Translations under genes and position numbers: made by a program
The notes under the pieces: model-generated
What the model was told of the DNA's origin: nothing
What the model saw: only the letters and a program-made list of their open reading frames with translations
The model's database searches: none
Origin: Phycisphaerales bacterium
Lineage (GTDB): Bacteria; Planctomycetota; Phycisphaerae; Phycisphaerales; UBA1924
DNA: 64,000 nucleotides
Assembly: GCA_016709445.1 (NCBI GenBank)
Contig: JADJMV010000009.1
Location: 124,001-188,000 of the forward strand
Reading direction: 5' to 3'
In this document: positions 35,901 through 43,661 of the stretch, one piece after another
How positions within the stretch are numbered: position 1 is the first letter of the stretch
Layout of the letters: each line of letters begins with the position of its first letter

Positions 35901-35980
35901 GAGCACCTGGGCCGGTGCATCTACGGCGGGATCTGGTCGGAGATGCTCGCGGACCGGAAGTTCTTTACGCCCGTGGGTGA
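32906..35980 (+). CDS. GH127 beta-L-arabinofuranosidase part of a GH127-GH51 protein
   Basis: The start is the ATG at 32906, with GGAGGATC upstream and a signal peptide (PALAPMLAIALFAPSLPAAG). Residues 30-620 or so are a GH127 catalytic module: Glu340 and Cys342 in YNETCSSIA and Cys408-Cys409 in ACACCPPNVLR match the Glu/Cys catalytic and zinc site of HypBA1, and the front block VHDEFWAPRIARDRAVTLGHVL is typical. About 700-860 is a discoidin-like carbohydrate-binding stretch (DLAEPTRVGGVEVYWFDDTG), and about 860-990 another beta module (NLLPNASFEDVEG). The last 37 residues up to 35980 are out of frame; see the GH51 entry. It is the first gene of the rightward run. Confidence 0.85.
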   Translation: MANSLRLRPALAPMLAIALFAPSLPAAGDGGATAVPLTQVRVHDEFWAPRIARDRAVTLGHVLDECEETGRIANFEVAAGAKSGGMNGYFFNDSDVYKAIEGAAYLLATQPDPAVEARCDAIIEKIAAAQMPDGYLYTPREIMDPKNPPPGGPERWSDVGSGHELYCAGHLYEAGIAYFEATGKRRLLDVAIKNADLVCSAFGPGKDPHPPGHPEIELALARLYRLTGEQRYLDAMGFFIETRGQAGRGRDLYGEYAQDSRPVLEQSEAEGHAVRLAYLYSGVTDLATLTGRTEYLGASERVWDDIVRTKLYITGGVGSQGNNEGFGRAYDLPNSSAYNETCSSIALILWSRRLALATGDAKYSDVMERTLYNAMLAGWSESGDRFFYPNPLESARGAERSPWFACACCPPNVLRFIASMPGMIYSTADRGLTVDLYVGSDAGVVVGGTPVRVSQETRYPSDGRVELKIEPERATRFALRLRVPGWARGEVTPGGLYRFIDAGGEGPTLLINGEATALTLDRGYAVLDREWKPGDKVELDLPMPVRRVVADDRVATDRGRMALQRGPLVYCFEAADAMGQSVLSYVADPSQPWMVQQVAAPPQIVCSVKTASRDSAGHARADGIAVATGIPYSSWANRDRGAMEVWLATDAAYAKPTPSPSLAHRARASSSFGGDLAALSDQMEPKSSDDHDNPFLHWWPRKGTEEWVQYDLAEPTRVGGVEVYWFDDTGRGECRLPASWKLLANVDGQWREVSDPSGYGVDGDRYNRCTFDPVVAAGLRIVVQSQEGWAGGIHEWRVLSPDDLIAQSQPGEAEGASGPNLLPNASFEDVEGDAPLHWRRSVWGGEPSAMVALDSGQDGDGAVAISSETGADAGWSCTVPVEMNSRYRLSGWIATLDVVAKGNAHGALLNIHNLQEVRTRALTGTNDWTYVSVEFDTGPNDSVMINCLFGGWGLATGIANYDNIRLELLEKGEAPAPRISIDAARTGPDQQVHLRAVHRAPGPVHLRRDLVGDARGPEVLYARG

Positions 35981-37643
35981 GGGAGATTCGCCTTGGCAGC
36001 CGATCGGCACGGCGGCCGGGCGGGTCTCGATGGATGCCGGCCACGCCTTCGTGGGCGAGCACGCGGTTCGCCTCTTGCTCCGTAAGGGCGACGCCGAGAG
36101 CGGCATCGCGCAGAAGGGACTCGGCCTGATCGAAGGCAGGCGGTACGTCGGCCATGTATGGCTGGCGGGCGAGGGGACGACCGAGGGAGTCGAATTGTCA
36201 CTGCATTGGGGTCCCGGGGAGCATGATTGCGTCGTGGCGCCCGTGACCCGGCTGACCTCTGAGTATGCACGCACGGGCTTTGGCTTCACGGCGGGCAAGA
36301 GCACCGACGACGGCTCGCTCTGGATCACGGGGAGCGGAGAGGGGACGGTGTACGTCGGGACGGTGTCGTTGATGCCCGCCGACAACGTGGAGGGCTTCCG
36401 CCGGGACACGTTGGAGCTGCTCAAGGAGTTGGACGCGCCGGTCTATCGGTGGCCGGGCGGGAACTTCGTCTCGGGCTACGACTGGCGGGACGGCATCGGG
36501 GATCGCGACCGGCGTCCGCCGCGGAAGAATCCGGCGTGGAAGGGGATCGAGCACAACGACGTGGGGATCCACGAGTTCATGGACCTCTGCAGACTGCTGG
36601 GGACCGAGCCCTACGTCGCGATCAACGCGGGGCTCGGCAGCGCGGACAACGCTGCGGCCGAACTCGAGTACCTGAACGGCGGGCGGGACACGCCGATGGG
36701 ACGCCTGCGGGGAGAGCATGGCCACCCCGAGCCCTGGGGGGTGCGCTTCATCGGTGTGGGCAACGAGATGTACGGCTCGTGGCAGCTCGGCAACGTGCCG
36801 CTCGGAGACTACACCCGGCGCCACAACGAGTTCGTCGATCGGCTCCGGAAGGTGGATCCCACGGCGAAGATCGTCGCCGTGGGCGCGGTGGGCGACTGGA
36901 GCCGGACGATGCTCCGCGACTGCGCCGACCATATGGATCTGATGTCCGAGCACGTCTACTGGCAGGAGCGTCCCGGGCTGCTCTCGCACGTGATGCAGGC
37001 GCCGGCCTCGCTGCGTGCGATCGCAGAGGCTCACCGGGCATACGCGAAGGAGGTCCCGGGTCTGCAGGGGCAGGGCATCCGGGTGTGCCAGGACGAATGG
37101 AACTACTGGTACGGGCCCGAAGTCTTCGGGGAGTTGGGCACCCGGTACTTCATGAAGGACGCGTTGGGATGCGCGGCTGCTCTGCAGGAGTTCGGACGCG
37201 ACAGCGATGTGTTCTTCATGGCCAACTACGCCCAGACGGTGAATGTGATCGGGGCGATCAAGACAACGCCGACGGCGGCGGCCATGGAGACCACCGGGTT
37301 GGTTCTCAGCCTGTATCGGCATCACCTCGGGGTCGTACCTTGCGCCACCGAGAGCACACCCACGCTCGACGCGCTCGCGGCCTGGAGCGAGGATCGGAAG
37401 ACTTTGACGATCGGCGTGGTCAATGCCTCGACCGCGCCGGCGAAGATCGATCTGGCCCTGACCGGGGCGGACCTCGCTGAGGCCGGGCGATGCTGGGAGA
37501 TCGCCTCGGACGACCCCATGGCCTTCAACGATCCGGCGGGGGCTCGGCCGATCCAGATCCGCGAGCGGGCGGCGTCGCGGGCGGGCGATACCCTGTCGGT
37601 GGCGCCGTGCAGCGTCACGCTCTTCGCCTTTCCGGTACGGTAG
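35868..37643 (+). CDS. GH51 alpha-L-arabinofuranosidase part, joined to GH127 but for a one-base frameshift
   Basis: From 35868 the frame reads PISKYIYGQFIEHLGRCIYGGIW, the classical N-terminus of GH51. Later come GVGNEMYG (acid/base Glu near 36764) and CQDEWNYWYG (nucleophile Glu near 37095), then a C-terminal beta domain ending at 37643. The residues just before, IDAARTG, are in the other frame, so GH127 and GH51 were one reading frame. Deleting one C from the CCCC at 35866-35869 restores it. No start codon or ribosome binding site is present at the junction; the first ATG in this frame, 35943, would remove the conserved front strand. As a separate protein it would also lack a signal peptide. 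Confidence 0.85.
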   Translation, partial: PISKYIYGQFIEHLGRCIYGGIWSEMLADRKFFTPVGEGDSPWQPIGTAAGRVSMDAGHAFVGEHAVRLLLRKGDAESGIAQKGLGLIEGRRYVGHVWLAGEGTTEGVELSLHWGPGEHDCVVAPVTRLTSEYARTGFGFTAGKSTDDGSLWITGSGEGTVYVGTVSLMPADNVEGFRRDTLELLKELDAPVYRWPGGNFVSGYDWRDGIGDRDRRPPRKNPAWKGIEHNDVGIHEFMDLCRLLGTEPYVAINAGLGSADNAAAELEYLNGGRDTPMGRLRGEHGHPEPWGVRFIGVGNEMYGSWQLGNVPLGDYTRRHNEFVDRLRKVDPTAKIVAVGAVGDWSRTMLRDCADHMDLMSEHVYWQERPGLLSHVMQAPASLRAIAEAHRAYAKEVPGLQGQGIRVCQDEWNYWYGPEVFGELGTRYFMKDALGCAAALQEFGRDSDVFFMANYAQTVNVIGAIKTTPTAAAMETTGLVLSLYRHHLGVVPCATESTPTLDALAAWSEDRKTLTIGVVNASTAPAKIDLALTGADLAEAGRCWEIASDDPMAFNDPAGARPIQIRERAASRAGDTLSVAPCSVTLFAFPVR

Positions 37644-37679
37644 ACTGGCTGCCCACAGCCTGAATCGGGAGAATCGACC

Positions 37680-38708
37680 ATGTCACGCATGCATCGCCGC
37701 CTCGCGCTTGGCCTGCTCACCGCCGCCTCGGCCCTCACCCTGCTGTCTGGATGCTCGAAGCAGGATGGCTCGACGCCGAACTCCTCGGAGAAGCCCAAGG
37801 CGGACGGGGCCAAGGAGCCGTCGGCGCCGAAGTCCCAGGTCCGTGTCGGCTTCTCGCAAATCGGGGCCGAGAGCGATTGGCGGAAGGCCAACACCGAGTC
37901 GATCCAGGCCGAGGCGAAGAAGCGGGGAATCGACCTGCAATTCGTGGACGCCCAGCAGAAGCAAGAGAACCAGATCAAGGCCCTGCGCTCGTTCATCGTC
38001 CAGGATGTGGACGTGATCGCGTTCAGCCCTGTGGTCGAGACGGGCTGGGAGCCGGTGCTCAAGGAGATCAAGGACGCGGGCATCCCGGTGGTCCTGACCG
38101 ACCGTGCGGTCGACGTCTCCGACCCCGACCTCTTCGTGACCTTCATCGGCGCGGACTTTGTCGAGGAGGACGCCGGGCGGGGAAGTGGCTGGCGGAGGCG
38201 ACCGGGTGGCAACGCCAAGATCGCCGAGTTGCAGGGCACTCCCGGGTCGGCCCCGGCGATCGACCGCAAGAAGGGGTTCGAGGAGATCATCGCGGGCTAC
38301 CCCGGTCTGCAGATCATCAAGAGCCAGACCGGCGAGTTCACGCGGGCGAAGGGGCGTGAGGTCATGGAGTCGTTCCTCAAGAGCCCCGAGGGCAAGGACA
38401 TCACGGCCCTGTTCTCGCACAACGACGACATGGCGCTCGGGGCGATCCAGGCCATCGAGGAGGCGGGGCTGAAGCCCGGGGTCGACATCAAGATCGTCTC
38501 GATCGACGGGGTGCATGCCGCCTTCGAGGCGATGGTGGCCGGCAAGCTCAACTGCACGGTCGAGTGCAACCCGCTGCTGGGGCCGCAACTCTTCGATGCG
38601 GTCGAGGCGATCGTCGCGGGCAAGCCTGTCGAGAAGCGGATCGTCACCAAGGAGGGCGTCTTCACGCAGGAGACGGCCGCCGAGGACATCAAGACCCGTC
38701 AGTACTAG
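37680..38708 (+). CDS. Sugar ABC transporter substrate-binding lipoprotein (YtfQ/arabinofuranose type)
   Basis: This 342-residue protein has a lipobox at Cys25 (TLLSGC) and a linker, then a periplasmic-binding-protein fold: VRVGFSQIGAESDWRKANTESIQ, FSPVVETGWEPVLKEIKDAGIPVVLTDR, AELQGTPGSAPAIDRKKGF and FSHNDDMALGAIQAIEEAG, ICVDG-like IVSIDGVHAAFEAM. It matches YtfQ, the galactofuranose receptor. Between about 38168 and 38206 the frame slips (one G lost, then one G gained), so DAGRGSGWRRRPG stands in place of the expected RRAGKWLAEATG; the ends stay in frame. GGGAGAATC precedes the ATG. It heads the importer set. Confidence 0.88.
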   Translation: MSRMHRRLALGLLTAASALTLLSGCSKQDGSTPNSSEKPKADGAKEPSAPKSQVRVGFSQIGAESDWRKANTESIQAEAKKRGIDLQFVDAQQKQENQIKALRSFIVQDVDVIAFSPVVETGWEPVLKEIKDAGIPVVLTDRAVDVSDPDLFVTFIGADFVEEDAGRGSGWRRRPGGNAKIAELQGTPGSAPAIDRKKGFEEIIAGYPGLQIIKSQTGEFTRAKGREVMESFLKSPEGKDITALFSHNDDMALGAIQAIEEAGLKPGVDIKIVSIDGVHAAFEAMVAGKLNCTVECNPLLGPQLFDAVEAIVAGKPVEKRIVTKEGVFTQETAAEDIKTRQY

Positions 38709-38723
38709 GCCTCAAGCTGTCCG

Positions 38724-40328
38724 ATGGAGAGCCAAGCCGCGCCGGAGCCGCAGTCGTCGTCCGCCGCCCCGCGCGGGGCCGGCGTCGCGCCGGTGCTTCT
38801 GGCTGCCTCGGGAGTGAGCAAGCGGTTCGGCCCGGTCCGGGCGCTTGATCGCGTTGACTTCGGGCTGCGCGCGGGCGAGATCCGGGCCTTGATGGGGGAG
38901 AACGGTGCGGGCAAGAGCACGCTGATCAAGTGCATGACCGGGGTCTATGCGCCGGACGCGGGCGAGGTGCGCTACCAGGGGCGCGCGGCGAGCGTGGGCT
39001 CGCCCCGCGAGGCCGAGGCGCTCGGGGTGAGCACGGTCTATCAGGAAGTGAACCTCATCCCGCACATGACGGTGGCCGAGAACATCTGCCTGGGGCGCGA
39101 GCCGCGCCGCCGTTGGCTGGGTGGGTGTATCCGGTGGCGTCGGGTGCGGGAGAAGGCCGACGCCGCGTTGGGCCGGCTGGGAGTCGATGTCGATCCGGGC
39201 CGCGAGGTGGCTTCCTGCTCGATCGCGGTCCAGCAGCTGGTCGCGATCGCGAGGGCGCTGGATGTCAATGCGAGAGTGCTCATCCTCGATGAGCCGACTT
39301 CGAGCCTCGACCGGGATGAGGTGGCGAGGCTGTTCGGCGTCATGCGGCACCTGCGGTCGCAGGGGCTGGGCATCGTGTTCGTCACACACTTCCTCGAGCA
39401 GGTGTACGCGGTGTCGGACTCGGTCACGGTGCTGCGAGACGGCACGCTGGTCGGGACGCTCCCGATCGCGGAGGTCCCCCGGCGTCGGCTGGTCGGCATG
39501 ATGGTCGGTCGGGAAGTCGAGGACCACCGACCCTCCGCCGACGCGAACGCCCCCGGCGGCCCGCCGAGAGCCGAAATCCTCCGGGCGGAGGGGTTGGCCA
39601 AACGCGGGATGTTGGAGTCGGTGAGCCTGCGGGTGGAGGCGGGGGAGACGGTCGGCCTGGCGGGACTCCTCGGGTCGGGGCGGACCGAGACGGCGCGGCT
39701 GCTCTTCGGGGCGGCGCGATGCGATGGTGGGCGGCTGCGCATCGCGGGTCGCGACGTGCGGCTCCGTTCGCCCCGGGCCGCCATCGCCCACGGGATCGCC
39801 CTCACGCCGGAGAACCGCCGGACCGAGGGCGTCGTGCCGCACCTCTCGGTCCGGGAGAACATCGCGCTCGCGGTCCAGGCTCGCCGGGGTCTCCGCGCGA
39901 CGCTCTCGGGCGAAGAGAGCAGGCGTCTGGCGGAGCGGTATGTCGCGATGCTCCGGATCAAGACCTCGAGCATCGAGACGCCGGTGGGACAGCTCTCGGG
40001 CGGGAACCAGCAGAAGGTGCTGCTCGCCCGCTGGCTGGCGACCGAGCCGAGGCTGCTGATGCTCGACGAGCCCACGCGGGGGATCGACGTGGCGGCCAAG
40101 TCCGAGATCCTGCGGACCATCGACGAGCTGAGGCAGCGGGGCATGTCCATCCTCTTCATCTCCTCTGAGTTGGAGGAGGTGGTCCGGGTCTGCTCGCGCG
40201 TGGTGGTGCTGCGCGATCGGCGGAGCATCGCCGAACTCGAGGGCGGCGAGCTCAGCGAAGCAGCCATCCTGAACGCCATCGCGGAGCATCAGCCGGCGAA
40301 CGGACGGCCGGGGGGCGGCGATGCGTAG
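38724..40328 (+). CDS. Sugar ABC transporter ATP-binding protein (two domains, YtfR type)
   Basis: This 534-residue tandem ATPase drives uptake of the furanose sugar. Domain 1 has Walker A GENGAGKSTLIKCM, the Q-loop YQEVNLIPHMTVAENICLGRE, Walker B ILDEPTSSLD and HFLEQVY. Domain 2, as in its family, has a degenerate first loop (GLLGSGRTETARLLFG) but a good signature LSGGNQQKVLLARWLA and LLMLDEPTRGIDV. The order binding protein, ATPase, permease, permease is that of ytfQRT-yjfF. It follows the binding protein by 15 bases and overlaps the next gene by 8. Confidence 0.92.
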   Translation: MESQAAPEPQSSSAAPRGAGVAPVLLAASGVSKRFGPVRALDRVDFGLRAGEIRALMGENGAGKSTLIKCMTGVYAPDAGEVRYQGRAASVGSPREAEALGVSTVYQEVNLIPHMTVAENICLGREPRRRWLGGCIRWRRVREKADAALGRLGVDVDPGREVASCSIAVQQLVAIARALDVNARVLILDEPTSSLDRDEVARLFGVMRHLRSQGLGIVFVTHFLEQVYAVSDSVTVLRDGTLVGTLPIAEVPRRRLVGMMVGREVEDHRPSADANAPGGPPRAEILRAEGLAKRGMLESVSLRVEAGETVGLAGLLGSGRTETARLLFGAARCDGGRLRIAGRDVRLRSPRAAIAHGIALTPENRRTEGVVPHLSVRENIALAVQARRGLRATLSGEESRRLAERYVAMLRIKTSSIETPVGQLSGGNQQKVLLARWLATEPRLLMLDEPTRGIDVAAKSEILRTIDELRQRGMSILFISSELEEVVRVCSRVVVLRDRRSIAELEGGELSEAAILNAIAEHQPANGRPGGGDA

Positions 40329-41331
40329 CCCGCTCCGGCCGATCGGCGAGGCGTTCTGGTCGGTGCGGTGGCCCCTCGCGGCCCTCGCGCTGCTGCTGGC
40401 GTTTAACGCGGCGTTCACACCCGGCTTCTTTGCGCTCGAGGTCCGCGACGGGCGCCTCTTCGGGGTGCTCGTGGACATCCTCAACCATGGGTCGCGGGTC
40501 GCGATCGTGGCGTTGGGCATGACGCTGGTGATCGCGACGGGGGGAGTAGACCTGTCCGTGGGGGCCGTGGTCGCGATCTCGGGCGCGGTGGCGGCGACCC
40601 TGGTCGCCCAGCACGGGGCGCCGTGGCCCCTGGCGATGGGAGCGGCGCTGGCGGTCTCGCTGATCGCCGGGGTATGGAATGGCGTGCTCGTGACGGTGAT
40701 GAGGCTGCAGCCGATCGTCGCCACGCTGATCCTGATGGTGGCCGGGCGCGGCGTGGCCCAGCTCATCACCGACGGCTTGATCATCACATTCGAGAGCCCC
40801 CCGCTGGCCTACCTGGGCAACGGGTCACTCCTGGGGCTCCCGGTGCCCGTGGCGATGCTGGCCGGCGCGTTCGTCGCGTTCGGTCTGGTGTCGCGCCGAA
40901 CGACGCTGGGATTGTTCATCGAATCGATCGGCGACAACCCGCCCGCGGCCCGGCTGGCGGGCGTCCCCGACCGGCTGGTGGTGCTGCTGGTGTATGCGGT
41001 GTGCGGGCTGTGCGCCGGAGCGGCCGGGCTCATCGACTGCTCGTACATCAAGGCCGCGGACGCGAACAACGCGGGGCAGCTCCTCGAGCTGGACGCCATC
41101 CTCGCCGTCGTGCTCGGCGGAACGTCGCTGGCGGGGGGGCGGTTCCTGCTGTTCGGGTCGGTGATCGGCGCGATGATCATGCAGACGCTGACCAAGACGC
41201 TGTACATGCAGAATGTCAGCGCGGACATCGCGCCGGCCCCCAAGGCGATCGCGGTGATCCTCGTGTGCCTCCTCCAATCGCCCGTGGTGCGGGAGCGGGT
41301 CCGGCGGATGCGTGGGGGGGGCGGGGCATGA
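40321..41331 (+). CDS. Sugar ABC transporter permease (YtfT type)
   Basis: This 336-residue integral membrane protein belongs to the ribose/galactofuranose branch. It has about nine hydrophobic segments, including FGVLVDILNHGSRVAIVALGMTLVI, and the conserved cytoplasmic motif ATGGVDLSVGAVVAISGAVAATL. Near the C-terminus is AILAVVLGGTSLAGGRFLLFGSVIGAMIM, the family's second signature. The ATG at 40321 overlaps the ATPase end, and its TGA overlaps the next ATG. Confidence 0.9.
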   Translation: MRSPLRPIGEAFWSVRWPLAALALLLAFNAAFTPGFFALEVRDGRLFGVLVDILNHGSRVAIVALGMTLVIATGGVDLSVGAVVAISGAVAATLVAQHGAPWPLAMGAALAVSLIAGVWNGVLVTVMRLQPIVATLILMVAGRGVAQLITDGLIITFESPPLAYLGNGSLLGLPVPVAMLAGAFVAFGLVSRRTTLGLFIESIGDNPPAARLAGVPDRLVVLLVYAVCGLCAGAAGLIDCSYIKAADANNAGQLLELDAILAVVLGGTSLAGGRFLLFGSVIGAMIMQTLTKTLYMQNVSADIAPAPKAIAVILVCLLQSPVVRERVRRMRGGGGA

Positions 41332-42335
41332 GGCGGCTCGTACCCCAGCGAGGGATCCCGCTGATGGCGACCGCCGTGGTGCTGGTCGGCGTCTTCGCGG
41401 CCGGAGCGTTCCGATACCCGCACTTCGCCTCCTGGGCGGTTGTGCGGAATCTTTTCGTGGACAACGCGTTCCTGGGGATCGCCGCCGTCGGGGCGACCTT
41501 TGTCATCCTCTCCGGTGGGATCGACCTCTCGGTGGGCTCGGTGATGGCATTCGCGGCGACGCTCATCGCGTCGCTCGTCGAGCGGCACGGGATGCACCCG
41601 GCGCTCGCGATGTCCGTCGCCCTGCTTGCGGGGCTGGGATTCGGGGCGCTGCAGGGGGCGCTGATCCGAGGGTTCCGGCTCCCGCCCTTCCTTGTCACCC
41701 TGGCGGGGCTCTTTTTCGCGAGAGGGGCAGCGTTTGCGGTCCACCCCCAGTCGATCGGGATCCGACACCCCTTCGTGGCACAGACGCTCAACGACACGCT
41801 GTCGCTCCGTTTCCACCTGGGCGCGAAGATCATGACGATCCCGTGCACCGTGTTCTTGCTCCTGGCCACCTTTGGGGCGGCATGGGTCGCGCTACGACAC
41901 ACCCGCTTCGGCCGGTCGGTCTATGCCATCGGAGACGACGAACATGCGGCGGGGCTCATGGGGCTCCCGGTGGCTCGCACTCAGGTCGGTGTCTACGCGG
42001 TCTCCGGCCTGTGCTCGGCGCTGGCGGGCGTGGCGTTCACGCTCTACCAGCAGTCCGGCGACCCGGCGGCCTGCAAGGGGCTCGAGCTGGATGCGATCGC
42101 GGCGGTGGTGATCGGGGGGACGCTGCTGACCGGCGGCGTCGGTTCGGTCCTCGGCACGCTGCTCGGCGTGCTGATCCTGGGGCTGATCCAGACCCTCATC
42201 GCTTTCCAGGGAGACCTGAGTTCGTGGTGGACGCGGATCGCCGTCGGCGCGCTGGTGCTGCTCTTTCTCGGGCTGCACCGGGGCGTGGAGGGGCTGGCCC
42301 GGCGAGCGGCCGCCGGGCCCGACGGGCGGGGCTAG
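41328..42335 (+). CDS. Sugar ABC transporter permease (YjfF type)
   Basis: This is the second permease of the furanose importer, 335 residues. It shows FVILSGGIDLSVGSVMAFAATLIASL, PFLVTLAGLFFARGAAF (a YjfF feature), RFGRSVYAIGDDEHAAGLMGLPV and AIAAVVIGGTLLTGGVGSVLGTLLGVLIL. The start codon overlaps the previous stop as ATGA, showing coupled translation. The two unlike permeases would form a heterodimeric pore. Confidence 0.92.
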   Translation: MRRLVPQRGIPLMATAVVLVGVFAAGAFRYPHFASWAVVRNLFVDNAFLGIAAVGATFVILSGGIDLSVGSVMAFAATLIASLVERHGMHPALAMSVALLAGLGFGALQGALIRGFRLPPFLVTLAGLFFARGAAFAVHPQSIGIRHPFVAQTLNDTLSLRFHLGAKIMTIPCTVFLLLATFGAAWVALRHTRFGRSVYAIGDDEHAAGLMGLPVARTQVGVYAVSGLCSALAGVAFTLYQQSGDPAACKGLELDAIAAVVIGGTLLTGGVGSVLGTLLGVLILGLIQTLIAFQGDLSSWWTRIAVGALVLLFLGLHRGVEGLARRAAAGPDGRG

Positions 42336-42384
42336 GTCGCCGACCCTCCTACGCTTGCGCCATTCATCGGGAGAGGAGCGGTGT

Positions 42385-43584
42385 ATGCGGGGCTGGATCG
42401 GATTCTGCATCGGCGTGGCGGTCGTGGCGACCTCGTACGCTGCGCCGGGACAGGACGCGCCCACGGGGGTTGCCGTCCGCGTCGCGACGTTCAATCTGGA
42501 GGACGTGCGGACCGCCGATCTGCTGCGGGACGACGTGCCGCGACTGTGCGCGATCGCGGAGATCATCCAGCGGATCCACCCGAATGTGATCCTGCTCAAC
42601 GAGATCGCGTACGACTTGCCGGGGGCGCCCGACGTCCCCGCGGGCGAAGAGCGCGGGAAGAACGCGGAGCGGTTTATCGATCACTACCTTTCGCGGCCCC
42701 AGGCGGCGGGGCTCACGCCGATCCGGTACCGGGCCTTCATGGAGGCGACGAATACGGGAATGCCGAGCGGTTTCGACCTCGACCGCAGCGGCGAGATCGT
42801 GTCGACCTATCCCTCGCCGCCCCCGGCCAAACAGACGGCCGAGGGGCGGGCCTATGGCGGGGATTGCTGGGGATTCGGTGAGTTTCCTGGTCAATATGGC
42901 ATGGCCCTGCTCGTCGATGCGAGATTGAGCATTCTCACCGACCAGGCGCGAACGTTCCGGCTGCTGCCCTGGGACTATGTGCCCGGAGCGTTCCTTCCGA
43001 CCGTGCCCGGGAGCGACGAGGGCTGGTACGAGGCCGAGACACTCAAGACACTCCGGCTGAGTTCCAAAAGCCATTGGGACGTCCCTGTCGAACTGCCCGG
43101 CGGGGCGGTGCTCCACGTGCTGTGCAGCCACCCGACTCCGCCTGCGTTCGACGGCGAGGAGATGCGGAACAAGAAGCGGAACTTCGATGAGATCCGGTTC
43201 TGGGCCGACTACCTGGCCGACGAGGCGTACCTCGTCGACGACAAGAACCAGCCCGGGGGGTTGACCCGCGGCTCGAACTTCGTGATCCTCGGGGATCTCA
43301 ATGCAGACCCCGACGAGGGCAATTCGTTCAAGGACCCGATCGATCGCTTCTTGCTCGAAAACCCGCGGATCAACGCGGGGACGCCCCCGACCTCGGATCT
43401 CGCGATCGACGGGTTGGACCCCGACGACACCTCCCGGTTCGGCCTCCGGGTGGATTATGTGCTCCCCGCCAGGGGGATCGAGATCCTCTCGAACGGCGTC
43501 TGGCGCGAGCCCCCCACCCGGGGTGGAGGGCCGCCGAGCGACCACTTCCCCGTGTGGGCCGACCTGCGGATACCCCTGCCCTGA
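42385..43584 (+). CDS. Secreted endonuclease/exonuclease/phosphatase-family protein
   Basis: This 399-residue protein has a signal peptide (GFCIGVAVVATSYAAPG) and the EEP metal-dependent phosphodiesterase fold: VATFNLEDVR at the front (Asn), ILLNEIAYD with the catalytic Glu, ILGDLNADPDEG (Asp-x-Asn) and SDHFPVWADL (Asp-His). Related secreted enzymes cleave nucleic acids, phosphodiesters or phospholipid head groups. The substrate is not evident. AGAGGAGCG precedes the ATG 42385. It follows the importer genes by 49 bases, so co-transcription is possible but a sugar role is not implied. Confidence 0.85.
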   Translation: MRGWIGFCIGVAVVATSYAAPGQDAPTGVAVRVATFNLEDVRTADLLRDDVPRLCAIAEIIQRIHPNVILLNEIAYDLPGAPDVPAGEERGKNAERFIDHYLSRPQAAGLTPIRYRAFMEATNTGMPSGFDLDRSGEIVSTYPSPPPAKQTAEGRAYGGDCWGFGEFPGQYGMALLVDARLSILTDQARTFRLLPWDYVPGAFLPTVPGSDEGWYEAETLKTLRLSSKSHWDVPVELPGGAVLHVLCSHPTPPAFDGEEMRNKKRNFDEIRFWADYLADEAYLVDDKNQPGGLTRGSNFVILGDLNADPDEGNSFKDPIDRFLLENPRINAGTPPTSDLAIDGLDPDDTSRFGLRVDYVLPARGIEILSNGVWREPPTRGGGPPSDHFPVWADLRIPLP

Positions 43585-43661
43585 AGTCCCACGGGCGGTC
43601 GCCTACAGTGGACGGCGCCCCCGCCTCAACTTGGGGCCGGTGATGACCCTGGAGCCCGCCG

